Shown here one piece after another: positions 23,983-34,773 of a stretch of 64,000 bases of DNA. The stretch is taken from contig NC_056550.1 in assembly GCF_910596095.1 (NCBI RefSeq), forward strand, positions 4,588,001-4,652,000, written 5' to 3'. How positions within the stretch are numbered: position 1 is the first letter of the stretch; each line of letters starts with the position of its first letter. The notes under the pieces are model-generated. The model ran no database searches and was not told the origin of the DNA. It worked only from the letters and a program-made list of their open reading frames with translations. This DNA is from Thunnus maccoyii. Its lineage: Eukaryota > Chordata > Actinopteri > Scombriformes > Scombridae. Both the position numbers and the translations under genes were made by a program.

Positions 23983-24150
23983 CACGGCGTACAAGCTTGA
24001 TGACAAAAAGCACTGAGCTCAACTAGAACTATAAAGGCCCATGTATGGATGATTTAGATAATTTCTAAGAAAAAAAACAAACAAATCCAATTCTTGTGCC
24101 CTTCAAAACATAATAATACAATAATTCAGTCCTATTTTACCTTCACCTAC

Positions 24151-24201
24151 CTAAAACATTTAGTTTTGTTCCACTTCCAAAGTGTGCTTCGTTGGCATAG
24201 T
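24151..24201 (-). other. trbj: TRB J segment, YANEAHFGSGTKLNVL
   Basis: Intact FGSG motif and donor G|GTAGGTG. Heptamer TGCTGTG (plus strand 24202-24208), 12-bp spacer and a weak nonamer (plus strand GCAAGCATC, 5 of 9). Confidence 0.88.
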
Positions 24202-24487
24202 CACAGCATAGAAATACTGAGCAAGCATCTCCTCTGTCATGTCCCACCAAATCATCTCAGGACCTTATGTATGTTTTGCAAATTAACTTTGTATTCTGAG
24301 TCTAGAGACATTGTCTATATCCCAAAATACAATATTCAACAGGAGTATTCAGCTAAAATTGCCACCTTGATTTACTGTCCAGAGTAGGATCAGTGTAGAT
24401 CAAAAGTTTTTCATGATCACATCCTTCACTGTCAAGCAGTATTAGTCTTTTTCATGATGAATTGAAGTTGTAAGAGCTCCAACTTAC

Positions 24488-24538
24488 CCAGAACAGTGAG
24501 TTTAGTTCCATCTCCAAAGTAAGCTTCAGCTCCAGTGT
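24488..24538 (-). other. trbj: TRB J segment nearest D, TGAEAYFGDGTKLTVL
   Basis: Intact FGDG motif and donor G|GTAAGTT. A heptamer-like CAGTGTG (6 of 7) sits directly upstream (plus strand 24539-24545), but the position 12-13 bp further holds no recognisable nonamer; a poly(T) run on the plus strand begins just beyond. Coding part looks normal; recombination efficiency is doubtful. Confidence 0.85.
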
Positions 24539-24815
24539 CACACTGATTGATTGAAGTTTCCTGTTTTTTTTTTTTTAACACAAGTGAATAAAACCCAAAC
24601 GCTGCAGATGGGTTTTAATTTGACCTATTCAAAACAATTTTTCTTACAATGCCAGAATAGTGATATGTCCTGCACATTTTCAGAATATTGATGGTTTTGT
24701 TGTTGCAAATGGTGATGGTGTTGTTGTTGTCACAGGTAACTTGCAGTGCTCCACACTAAGCATAATAAATGGAGGAGGTTTTTGTACAGCGGCTCCATTG
24801 GATTGTATCACCGTG

Positions 24816-24828
24816 CCCCCCCTGTCCC
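24816..24828 (-). other. trbd: TRB D segment, GGGACAGGGGGGG
   Basis: A 13-bp G-rich core on the minus strand, nearly the same as mammalian D-beta-1, lies between two recombination signals. Upstream (plus strand 24829-24856): perfect nonamer GGTTTTTGT, 12-bp spacer, heptamer CACTGTG. Downstream (plus strand 24777-24815): heptamer CACGGTG, 23-bp spacer, perfect nonamer ACAAAAACC. The 12/23 arrangement allows V-to-D and D-to-J joining. The core can be read in three frames (GTG, GQG, DRG), none with a stop. It is the only D seen. Confidence 0.95.
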
Positions 24829-25373
24829 CACAGTGAAAAAGCACTAGACAAAAACCTGACTTCTCTTTGCTTCTCTCATCCTTCCCTCCCCCACCCAGTT
24901 TGTCCATATCTCAGCCTCCATCTCTCTCTGTCTGCGAGAGCAGCTGTGCATGTCGGCCTGACTGGCTGCTGAGGTGAGCTTCATGCAGCCTCACTGCTGC
25001 TATTTCTGTGAGAGCTAAGAAAAGACTGAAAAGAAAATGATTTCTATGTACAGTAGCAGCAGAGAGGAAGTGACATCTTTCCTGGTCACACCTCTTCATC
25101 CCACCCTGTTATAACTGATGAGACGCACTGTGTAACCTCCACTCACTCACTCACTCCAAAGATGAGACAACTTGTGTATGATCCTTGAATTGTTTATAGA
25201 GGCGATGCACTCTGTCAACTTTTCTGACCGGTACCAGAGCAAGATCAACATTTAATCCGCCAGATCACAGTGAAATTCAGTATGATCTCTTTTTCCCCAG
25301 AGGATGATCACTGGTGATTTTTATAAGACCCTTACCTGCCTAGTGCTACCATCAGGCCAAGATTCCCTCTTAA

Positions 25374-27104
25374 AGGCCCAATATGTAACTTTTCCACATT
25401 AAAATGTCAAAAAACAACTAAACCTATGTTATATATTTTGCTGAGTTGTTTAATTACATTATCCCAAATCCCAACAAGTTTCAAACCCAGAGAAATCAGT
25501 AATTTTAATCAAGTAACTGTCCATTTCATTTGGTCGCCTGTCAATGGCGTCATAACCCCTGTCAGCATTATGGTTGTCCACCAGAAGCTGTCATAAATAA
25601 AATATATTCATAAAATAAATAAATAAAATATATTTTAACTACAAGAAGGATTTTAGTCATTGGATGTGTTGATCTTAAGTTACTTAAAGGAACTTTCATT
25701 TGTGTTGATTTTAGCGTCCCCTGTGGACAAAAGCAGTAGTGTTTCCCAGAATGAAGACTACATTTCCAATGAGCATCGCAGCCTTATGTCATAAAGTCCT
25801 GGCTAGCGTGTGCATTTGTTTTGGAAGCGAGTGATAGGATGATCACTGTTTCTGGCTGTGTAAGATTAATAATTGCAATATGAAGATGGTGAAAAAAAGT
25901 AAACTTTGTTTTAGTACCGTTCATACACCAGGGTTACATGTAAGGCTGCATTCACACCAAATCCAGCAATGCGGCACCTTCCTGCAGGGTTGTGCAAAGG
26001 TGTGGTCGTGTTTATTTGTGCTTTGGAACGTAACCACTACGAAACAATCAGAAAGTCATTTTTCCGATTCACTCCTTTGTTCTCACTACACCACTGCTTG
26101 TTCTCTTCATTCACTCTCTAACTTGCTCAACCACCGCTGCTCTCTCTAAGCCACTCACGCTCTCTCTCTCTTTTTTCTTGTCTTTTTTAAATTGAGTAGT
26201 CAAGCCGATGACAAGTCTAATTTTACTTGTAACGTTATTAAATGAAGAGAAATGTCCTCCCCTCGTCCTAGTATGTCTTTGTCCTCCCTCATGTTACATG
26301 TTACATGTAATGTGAACAAGGGCTCTTCCGGTCTGTGTGCCATAAATTGTTTTATCTGATTTCGCAAGGATTCGGACTGGTGGCAGGCTTGTTGCTGATG
26401 ATCTCGTTTGCTTATGTAGGTCATATAGAGGCATCATGAGACTGTTTCATAACCAATTAAAAGTTCCTTGTAGTAACTAAGTTATCAGAGAAACAAGCTG
26501 AGCAAACGTTAGCGGCAGCTCAGCTCGCAGCCCCTCCGAACATCCTCTGTTCACTGAATAGTGTCAGAGAAACACAGATTTTTAACATGGAATTGCTTTA
26601 TTCAGTGTTTTTACCAGTTTTAATCACCAGGTCCATTTGTTTTTGAGAGGAGGAGACCTCTGTGGATAATTCGACTTCTGGTAAAAACCTCCTGAACATC
26701 TGAATCTTAAGTTATCAGAGAACCAAGCTGAGCAAACATTAGCAGCAGCTCAGCTCACAGCCCCCCTGGATGTCCTGTGTCTGCTGAACAGCGTCAGCAA
26801 AACAGTAATTTTAAAGGTGAAACTGCTTTATTCAGTGTTTTTACTGGTTTTAATCATCATGTTTGTTTTGGAGAGGAAGAAACCTCTGCAGATAATCCAA
26901 TGTAAAAACCTCCTGAAAAATGATCACTGAAGGAATCCTAACCGGGAGAAGCTGACTACCGACTGTATGGCAATGGTGGTTGTTTAACAATGAGAACAAA
27001 CAACTCCCATAATCCCATGCTACTGCACAATGTCATCAAATTGTGTCTTTTGTTATTGTTTTGATTGAGAGACCCCTAGCGGCCGAAAATTACATATTGT
27101 GCAT
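25374..27104. mobile_element. Non-autonomous DNA transposon flanked by TTAA, ~1.73 kb
   Basis: The ends are imperfect inverted repeats: AGGCCCAATATGTAACTTTT at 25374 and, reading inward from 27104 on the other strand, ATGCACAATATGTAATTTTC (16 of 20 match). TTAA lies directly outside both ends (25370-25373 and 27105-27108), the target duplication of piggyBac-type and some related elements. No transposase frame is visible. Inside is a tandem duplication of about 225 bp (26482-26706 and 26711-26935). A fragment of the same family lies at 595-748. Confidence 0.65.
26482..26935. repeat. Tandem duplication (~225-bp unit, two copies)
   Basis: Both copies start GTTATCAGAGAA and share AAGCTGAGCAAAC, TTAGC.GCAGCTCAGCTC, GCTTTATTCAGTGTTTTTAC and GTAAAAACCTCCTGAA in the same order. 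They sit inside the TTAA-flanked element. Confidence 0.85.
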
Positions 27105-27194
27105 TTAACTTGCACATTGCTTCATCACCTGTTTCTCTAACATTTTTTGGATTGGAGTCCTAAATCATAAAACTTTCACTTATACACAAAAGAC

Positions 27195-27935
27195 CTGTTC
27201 TAACAGCTCTGTGAGGCTGCACTTCAACACAGCTTTGAGCTAAATGATAACATCAGCATGCTAACATATTCACGATGATAATACTAACCTGCTCAGCAGG
27301 TAATGCTACCATGCTCATATTTAGTAGGTAATACTAACATGCTCATATTTAGCAGGTAATGCTTACATGCTCATATTTAGTAGGTATTACTAACATGCTC
27401 ATATTTAGTAGGTAATACTAACATGCTCATATTTAGCAGGTAATGCTTACATGCTCATATTTAGTAGGTATTACTAACATGCCCATATTTAGCAGGTAAT
27501 ACTATCATGCTCATATTTAGCAGGTAATGCTACCATACTCATATTTAGCAGGTAATGCTAACATGCTCATATTTACATGCTCATATTTAGCAGGTAATAC
27601 TATCATACTCATATTTAGCAGGTAATGCTAACATGCTCATATTTATTAGGTAATGCTACCATACTCATATTTAGCAGGTAATGCTAACATGCTCATATTT
27701 ACATGCTCATATTTAGCAGGTAATACTATCATACTCATATTTAGCAGGTAATGCTAACATGCTCATATTTATTAGGTAATGCTACCATACTCATATTTAG
27801 CAGGTAATGCTAACATGCTCATATTTATTAGGTAATGCTACCATACTCATATTTAGCAGGTAATGCTAACATACTCAAATTTAGTAGGTAATAATTCCCG
27901 GGTTCACCATCTTACCCGTTTACCCTAAACTACAG
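27195..27935 (-). repeat. Interspersed repeat carrying an internal 28-bp minisatellite
   Basis: The flanks (CTCTGTGAGGCTGCACTT, TTTGAGCTAAATG, and TTCACCATCTTACC) match, in reverse orientation, a dispersed repeat also present forward at 46085-46690. Between them, 27300-27890 is a tandem array of a 28-bp unit (consensus near GCTCATATTTAGCAGGTAAT + GCTAACAT): about 21 full units plus two 14-bp half units. Variants occur in ordered blocks of several units, so blocks were copied together. Confidence 0.85.
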
Positions 27936-29700
27936 TATATAACACACTTAATGAAGTCGTAATGACTGACTGAATAAGGCTGTAATGTCATAGTATCACA
28001 TGTGATTTTCTTTTAATTCTTTATGCTTGACTCATGTAAAGGAGTGTTTTTTAATTACATTTTGACACATTACATATCAAATGGTTGGTATGTAATATGA
28101 CAGGTTGCTACAATCTCTCATTGAAAGATTATTTATGTTTTTCTCACAACCTCATTTCATCATTGTTTAGAATGATTCCATTCACAGCAAACCCCTCTAT
28201 TCATATTTAAACTATAAAACATGATCTATTATTTGACTGTCTCCACTTTGACATTATAATTTTCTAAACATATGTAATGCAATATGTATCCTGTAGATGT
28301 CAGTGTATGATCAACTATTTAACTTGTTATTTCCTTCCATATCAACAAAAAATACTTTCATCAAACTCAGGCAACAAAAAGAATGAAATAATATCGGAAA
28401 AAGAAAAGCCTAGGAGCAAAATGAAGTAGATGTGCATGTCGAGCAGATAGACTGTGTGGGACACACAACTATTCTTTACTCTGTTATAGCACCTGTGTGC
28501 TTATCTTGCTAATCAGCTTTGTGGTGTCACAGAAATATCAGTGAAATAAGAAAAGGAGCGTTGTTACTTTATGAATTAGTGGATGTTGAACATGTTGCTT
28601 ATCAAAGTCATGTAAATTAGTTCAAATAGAAAGAACTTGAACCATAATATGTGATTCAGGTCTTTCAGCAGCCAAAAACAGATTTCATGTAGTCCAAGTT
28701 ACACAGATTATCCAAGAGTGGATAGCTTTCATTTATGGTATAATCTGTTGGAAGACCCTACATGCTTATTGGTGTTATTTACTTATTTATCTTCTTTCAC
28801 TTTTCACATTAACAGTATGTGTGTCTGCACATATTGATTGATCTTATCATTACCTCTCTGCCCAAAGTGTGTCCAAGTTGTGGGCAATGAGGAGGGTACA
28901 TCACTAGTATAACTATGTACCACAGCAGACCAAAAGGAAGTATTCTACTTATCTCTGTTCCATTCTATTTTAAGCTTTAAAATAATAATAATAACTGATC
29001 ACAAAAAGAGAAAAGAATTTATCATAACAGTGAGTAAACATGATCATGTCACTGTTCATTTAAAATCTCAAAAACAGACGATTTTGACACATTTTTGTGC
29101 AAATACTTTTATATATTTCAATCATTAGTCATTACATGGAGGTGGGACATATGTTTAAAACTATTTCTCAGATGATTTTGAAAATCTCAACAACACACAC
29201 TTTCAGTCATGCATAAAAGGTTCACTGGAACACTATTCACATGTGTCACTATCAAATTCCTCAACTTGTTATTTGATGGCCAGCAACTGGATTAGTAGCG
29301 TTTTCTGTTCTTTACAGTTAATAATGAAAATACAGTATAATTCAATGAATAAAAATCAAAATACAAGTTAGAATTCAACAATGCTGTTTTGCAATGAAAG
29401 GTCATCAAATGAAAGTAATAGAAAGACAAAGGTGTTATACAGTATTTTGGTTCTTTAAGTCACCACATTTTGTTCCTTGATTGCACTTTGAATCTAAAAT
29501 GAAGTTGTTGTTAGAGCAGGTAACACTAGGTGTACACGTCATTGTGTTTTTTTGTACAATGCGTGCAAAGAGCATTTTTTACCCCAAAAAACAGTTGAAT
29601 GTTTAAATGGTAAAAAATGAGGTAAAGACATTAAGAGCATTTCCTGCATGTATCATTAGTGATGCAGCTCTCAAACAAACACCTCAGCATTCACTGATTA
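27936..29700. other. AT-rich spacer between the D and V segments
   Basis: No V, D or J element, domain or clear repeat was recognised here on either strand. Confidence 0.5.
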
Positions 29701-29760
29701 ACGTTTGTATTTTGCTGCTGGGGTTGTTGTTTAACCATAGAGTGTGTCTGAGCCACTGTG

Positions 29761-30196
29761 GTAGTCTAGAGGCGCAGTAATACACAGCTCAATCTCCAGC
29801 CTCAACATGATGTATCTGCAGACTGGATGTAAGCACCACAGGCCGTGACATGGCGTGCTTAGATTTGTTGAAAGGAGCTTCAGTGGCACATATTTGTTTA
29901 CCAAGAGAATATGTTACCAGCTGCATTTCCCTACTACCTATGTGTCTGTACCAATACATGTATGCATATTCTTCATCATCTTGTTCACAATGCAGTGTTA
30001 CAGATGTGTCTGCTTGGCTGAGAACAAATGGAGGCTGATGTATTTTCACGCTGCAGGAGAAACCTGGAAAATAGAAAATAGAAAAAGGAAATAGCTGGGT
30101 TGATATAAAGACCAAAAAGTAAACCAGTCAAGTGAAAAAATGAATTTAAATGTTCTTACTGGCAAAGTGGAGAAGTACTAGTGAGAAGACCTTCAT
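29761..30196 (-). pseudogene. TRB V pseudogene nearest D (in-frame stop before the second cysteine)
   Basis: Leader exon 30196-30160 (MKVFSLVLLHFA, donor GTAAGAA) and V exon 30063-29761 (acceptor TTTTCCAG). The V reads FSCSVKIHQPPFVLSQADTS, then VTLHCEQDD, MYWYRHIG and LVTYSLG, so the first cysteine and tryptophan are present. Near the end, EAGD is followed by TGA, then AVYYCASR; one base change from serine TCA explains the stop. The 3' signal is otherwise good: heptamer CACAGTG (29754-29760), 23-bp spacer, nonamer ACAACAACC (8 of 9). Confidence 0.9.
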
Positions 30197-30604
30197 GTTC
30201 ACTGTACAGTTGTTACATATAAAATAAGACCTGATTCTCTTTCTCGCACCTTTACAGAGGAAGAGTTTTCTCTGAACACTCCACCCACAGTTCCTCACAG
30301 AGTTTCCTTGGACAGCTTCAGTCTCCTAGTGGCCACTATAAGCAGCACTTGCATGTTAAGGCCACTGTGTGACAGATGTGGTGTTAAACTTAAAAAAAGA
30401 AGAAAAAAAAAGAAAGAAGAGTTCATGTTTTCTGTTGTATCACTCTTATAAATCAGAGAGAATTACAATACTTCTGTGTTCATGCATTAAGGTCACTTTT
30501 CTGCTGATAATAACTTAACTGAGACGGCTAAAAAGCAGGAGATAGAAGCTGACCTGAAGGTGAACAAGTATTAACCAGATGTTTTTCATTTAAAATACAC
30601 GACA

Positions 30605-30690
30605 TAAACTGTATGTCACATCCTGCCAGGACTCTCTGTTTGTTTTTTGGACTCTTTGTGTTTTTGTGTTCTTTCTGTCACAGATTGCGG
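30605..30690. repeat. Short copy of the 7.6-kb repeat
   Basis: CACATCCTGCCAGGACTCTC, TTTTTTGGACTCTTTGTG and the following TTTGTGTTCT parallel 7602-7655. Probably a truncated dispersed copy. Confidence 0.5.
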
Positions 30691-30741
30691 AGCAGTTGAA
30701 AAATATATTTATTCTCAAAATCAGGAACAGCAAACAGGAGT

Positions 30742-30750
30742 ACATGTATG

Positions 30751-30784
<34 letters not shown>

Positions 30785-30791
30785 TGTATGG
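30742..30791. repeat. (TATG)n microsatellite
   Basis: About ten tetranucleotide TATG/GTAT units. Confidence 0.95.
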
Positions 30792-31801
30792 GTATGTCTG
30801 TGCATATACAGTATGTATTTATTTTTTCAGTTTTTTGGAAGATGGGCAGTCTTGTTGTTGGTGGCATACTGTGATGCAGATGAGTGAAATCAACAGTTGC
30901 TATCAGTTAGCTGGAGAATGAATCGAGGTGCGACCTGGACTAGCCTGACAACGTAAATTACATTTCACCAGAGGACCTTCTTCCTGTCTTTATGTTTTTG
31001 TTCCTGCCATAGACACATCTGATAGGAGTGAACGTTCTCACATGGCTTTCAGTGATGCATCTTCATTCACTTTCATTTTTTCTGTGTGAAAAGAAACAGA
31101 GCCAGGAGGAGAAAACACAAGTTCAACCAGTCATCCACTGATCCGGATCAGAGCAAACAAACTATAGATTTGAAAATGCCCTTAGTCTCTAGTTTAGCTT
31201 TGTTTTTACTCTATATGTTACTTTACTTTTATCTCTGTCTTTATAAAACCTGGCTGACATGGGTATGAATTATAATATAATACAAGACCATCTTGCTACT
31301 GTCATTCTGCTACTGTTACTCCTAAGACATCACTTTCCAGGCTACCATATCAAACCACATTTAAAAATGTGACAATTTCTTTCATTTTGCATTTTTAAGG
31401 ACTGTGTAGTCCAATTAAATTATATTACTTACATTTCATGTTGCTCATCACAGAAAAATTATTGCAGAACTGAATATAGATTTCCAAGAGCACTTTCACA
31501 CAACATAAAGTTAGATGATAGATAAAACTTTGTAACTTACTCTGAAGTTTTGATATATAAGTGTAGGAGGAGAAAAGTATGTAAAGGGTCCGTCCTAGAC
31601 TTGAATGTGTGCATGTAAATCATTTCTTGACTTACACTGAACTGTTGCTTTAAAACAAAATGTTTAAAATGAAGCACTTAAGTTATTCTGTGTTGTCAAT
31701 ATCAGATCAATATTTCAGCTGTACCACCAGCCCGCTTCTCAGGATGTTGAACTTGGAAATGGGGTTTTGGTAAGTCAGTGACATTAGACCACATCACTGT
31801 G

Positions 31802-32244
31802 CTCTGGCAGCGCAGAAATACACTGCTGAGTCTGAAATTTTCACACTGTTAATTTTCAGAACTCCTCTCAGTTTGCTTTCTCGTGTAATCTCAATTTGAC
31901 CCTTGAACTGCTCCTCATATTGGGGTGAGTTTACATCGTAGTTGTATCCCATTAAAATCATCAGTCCGTTCTTTCTTTGCTGGTACCAGAGCATCACATA
32001 TAGATCGTTGTTATTATGACTGCATTCAATTTCCACCCTTTCCATTACATGGGCTGTTCTGGACTGAGACTGCTGAACTGTCACACTCTTGGCTTGATCT
32101 GCGGAAAAAGATATTCAGAATAGGTTTGATACATGCAGGTTGCTGTGTAACATAACAAAGATACAATTTTTCTTAGATTTTAGTTCATTTTAAAGAAACA
32201 TTACATGGAAGCAAGAGAAGAAGAAAAATCCCAACTGGAGACAT
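31802..32244 (-). CDS. trbv: TRB V gene (nearest intact V to D)
   Basis: Leader exon 32244-32205 (MSPVGIFLLLLLP, donor GTAATG) and V exon 32098-31802 (acceptor TTTCCGCAG). The V domain reads QAKSVTVQQSQSR, VEIECSHNN (first cysteine), VMLWYQQRKNG (tryptophan), LMGYNYD, YEEQFKGQIEITRES and SDSAVYFCAAR (second cysteine). The 3' signal has a perfect heptamer CACAGTG (31795-31801), a 23-bp spacer and nonamer ACCAAAACC (8 of 9). Nothing is broken, so it is probably functional. Closest relative in the window is the V at 32406. Confidence 0.93.
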
Positions 32245-32405
32245 CGTCCACCTCTGTGCCACTGTAGGAGAAACACAGACTCCAAAAGAAAAGACTCTTT
32301 GCTCTTTCCCCCTGCTTTTTAAAGATGCACGTCATCGGTTTAACAACTGAAGAAAAAACACTCAGGGGTTTTTGTGAGGGCGGGGCATTGAAACACATCA
32401 CTGTG

Positions 32406-32879
32406 TACTGGCAGCGCAGAAATACACAGCTGAGTGTGACGGGTTTGCTCGGCGAATAATCAGAGCTCCTTTCAACGCGCTGTCTCTTCTTAGCTCAAAC
32501 TGCTCTTTAAACTTTCCCTCGTAGGTTTGGTCGCCTGATCCATATCCAAACCCGATGAGGATGATAGACTGACTGTCCCTTCTTTGCTGGTACCAGAGCA
32601 TCACTTGCCGATCGCTGTCATCATGGCTGCAGCTGATGTAGACCTCAGTGCTCTCCTTCACTATCTGAGGAAGACTTTGATGAATTGTGATACCGTTCAC
32701 CTGACCTGAGGACAATTAAGATACAATTATTGATGCAGAACAGATGAACAGAAAGGGTTTATATATAATAAACTGAAGAATCAGTTGGAGATATCTTCAA
32801 AGGAAATGAAATTTGAGATCTTACTTAGAAACCAGATGAAGAGAATACCAAAAGCGTACACAGATGAAGACATTGTCAT
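32406..32879 (-). CDS. trbv: TRB V gene
   Basis: Leader exon 32879-32825 (MTMSSSVYAFGILFIWFL, donor GTAAGAT) and V exon 32705-32406 (acceptor TGTCCTCAG). Reads QVNGITIHQSLPQ, VYISCSHDD, VMLWYQQRRD, LIGFGYG, YEGKFKEQFELRRDS and HSAVYFCAAS: both cysteines and the tryptophan are in place. The 3' signal is perfect: CACAGTG (32399-32405), 23-bp spacer, ACAAAAACC (32367-32375). It shares the (Y)E.(Q/K)FK.Q.E(I/L) block with the V at 31802, so these two form one family. Confidence 0.95.
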
Positions 32880-32999
32880 GTACTGCTGTGTGAAAAACAT
32901 GATTTTACTGTGAGTGAGTGAGGGCATGCGTGTTTGTATTTGGGAGGTGCTTATTCATCACCACATGCTTCTGAGCAAACCTCTTTGCCGTGTGCTGCA

Positions 33000-34440
33000 C
33001 CTCCACCTATTGGCTGGATCTTTGATGGATTCACTTCACATTCTTGATGATAATTAATAAAATATTTGAGATAATTTATTTTTGGTAAGTGCATTAGGAT
33101 AGCTAATTAGGCAAGGTCATGCGAGAGGCCATATGAATCCCAGCCATGCCTCATTTTAAGTCCATTCACCCTGTGTATCTGGAAAGCTTGGCTGATAGTA
33201 AAACTGCAGCTGATTCCTCCTGATGGTGTTACTGCTGACATTTGGTGGCAGTGGAGTTATTATTAGCAAAAACAACCCACAGATATCTGCATCTTTGCCA
33301 GTTGGTTATTCTGTTATTGGATCTTAATATTTTCCCCTTTCAGACCTTTTTTTTAAGACATATAAAAATACTTTTCCACAAAAAAGGTTCACTTACCTTG
33401 TTAGAAATTCTTAAAATTACATCTCTTCCTTCTCCCTCATTAAAAAAATCCAGAATCTAATCATATGCAAATATTTTAAGTTTCAGACACATGTGTGAGT
33501 TGTATACTGGACCATGATTGGCTTCAAACTAGTTGTGATGTCACCAATCATCCCTGTAGGTACACGTGTTAAACTCAGATTTAAGGTGAGCAAAGAGAAA
33601 CTTTCCTCTTTCAGCAGATGAATGTGAAAACATACATCATTCTGCACAGTGAAGCTCAAACATCCAACTGAACGAACAATAAATGAAACACATTGTTGAG
33701 TGAAGGGGGGCTTTAATGATTTCTCTTTTTGTGATCAAATGTTTATTGCTTACATACACACAATTAATGTGCAGCAAAATTATGCCACATAGTGTATCAA
33801 CATACAGTATATTGTATGTCCCAACGCTTTACAGTGTGCCCCTATCCTTTTTTCTTGTCTTTCTTCATATATTTTATTTACAGTTTTCCTATTTCACAGT
33901 TAAAGAGGAAAGACACAATAAAGTATACACTAAGAAGAAGAAAAATGACTACATAAAAAAGATATTTGGCCGTCATCATTTAAAAAAAAATATTTTAATG
34001 GGTGAAAGATAAGAGATTGATACAAATACTGCAGGAATGGCGGACTCCGCCACTAACAATGAAAACTACTAAAGGCAATTACAGAATGTAAATACATTGG
34101 TAATAGTTGTTGCTGAAAAAATGCAATAACTATCAAAACTGGCTTAGATTTCAATAAAATCTTAAGGATTATAACTTTAAGAATATAATAGAAAACCAGA
34201 ACCCAAATTTGTGTCAGCCAATGCAATGATGTCATTCTAGGATTTACCAGTCACTCAATACTGAATGTCATCATATTTAATGATATAATTTTAACGCTTT
34301 TTTTCAACAAGTTAAACTGAACCAAACAAGCCCTCTGCTGTAGGGTAAATACTTTTCTCCCAGTGGTTTTAAACTGCATCAAATGATCTTAGTGCTTTCA
34401 CGTTGGTGTCTGCTGGATCATCATGGTTTTTGTAAGAGAG
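33000..34440. other. Spacer between V genes, with one dispersed repeat copy
   Basis: 34030-34130 is the copy paired with 16360-16480. Two stretches resemble V-beta promoter decamers with a neighbouring CCAAT (plus strand GTGATGTCACCAAT at 33534; CCAATGCAATGATGTCATTC at 34218), but no V follows them at the expected distance. Nothing else recognised. Confidence 0.35.
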
Positions 34441-34462
34441 AGGGGCTGTCTTTACCACTGTG

Positions 34463-34773
34463 CTAACTTGCTGCGCCAAAATATTCTGCATCGTGTTCAG
34501 GATGTCTCAGGCTCAGGATGTGAAGATATGCCGTATTCGCTCCATTCCCGCTCACATTGAAGTGGCCTTTAAAAGAAGGCTCAATAGTTGGACTGCTGTA
34601 ATACATGTAGCCGATCAGCTTCAGGGCAGTGTCTCCCTTTGAGCGCTGATACCACAGAATATAGTTATAATTTTCAATTTTATGTGTGAAGGTCAGTTTG
34701 ACTTCATCATTCATTGGCATCAGCAGCTCAGCTGGAGACTGAAGAACTTGCATTTCTTTACTGGGGAAAACTC
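34463..34773 (-). pseudogene. TRB V pseudogene lacking both disulfide cysteines
   Basis: V exon 34773-34463 (acceptor CTCTACAG). Reads MQVLQSPAELLMPMNDEV, KLTFTHK where KLTC is expected, YILWYQRSKGD, LIGYMYYSSPTIEPSFK, HFNVSGNG, and AEYFGAAS where YFCAAS is expected. Both conserved cysteines are lost (to Phe and Gly), so no intradomain disulfide can form. A TAG stands just before the heptamer. The 3' signal is still perfect: CACAGTG (34456-34462), 22-bp spacer, ACAAAAACC. A poor leader candidate starts at 34925. Confidence 0.9.

Noticed and set aside
27300..27890. CRISPR-like array
   Set aside because: Units are contiguous 28-bp tandem repeats without unique spacers, within a vertebrate dispersed repeat.
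33534..34240. V-beta promoter decamers
   Set aside because: The motifs are suggestive but no V leader lies at a normal distance downstream on the minus strand.
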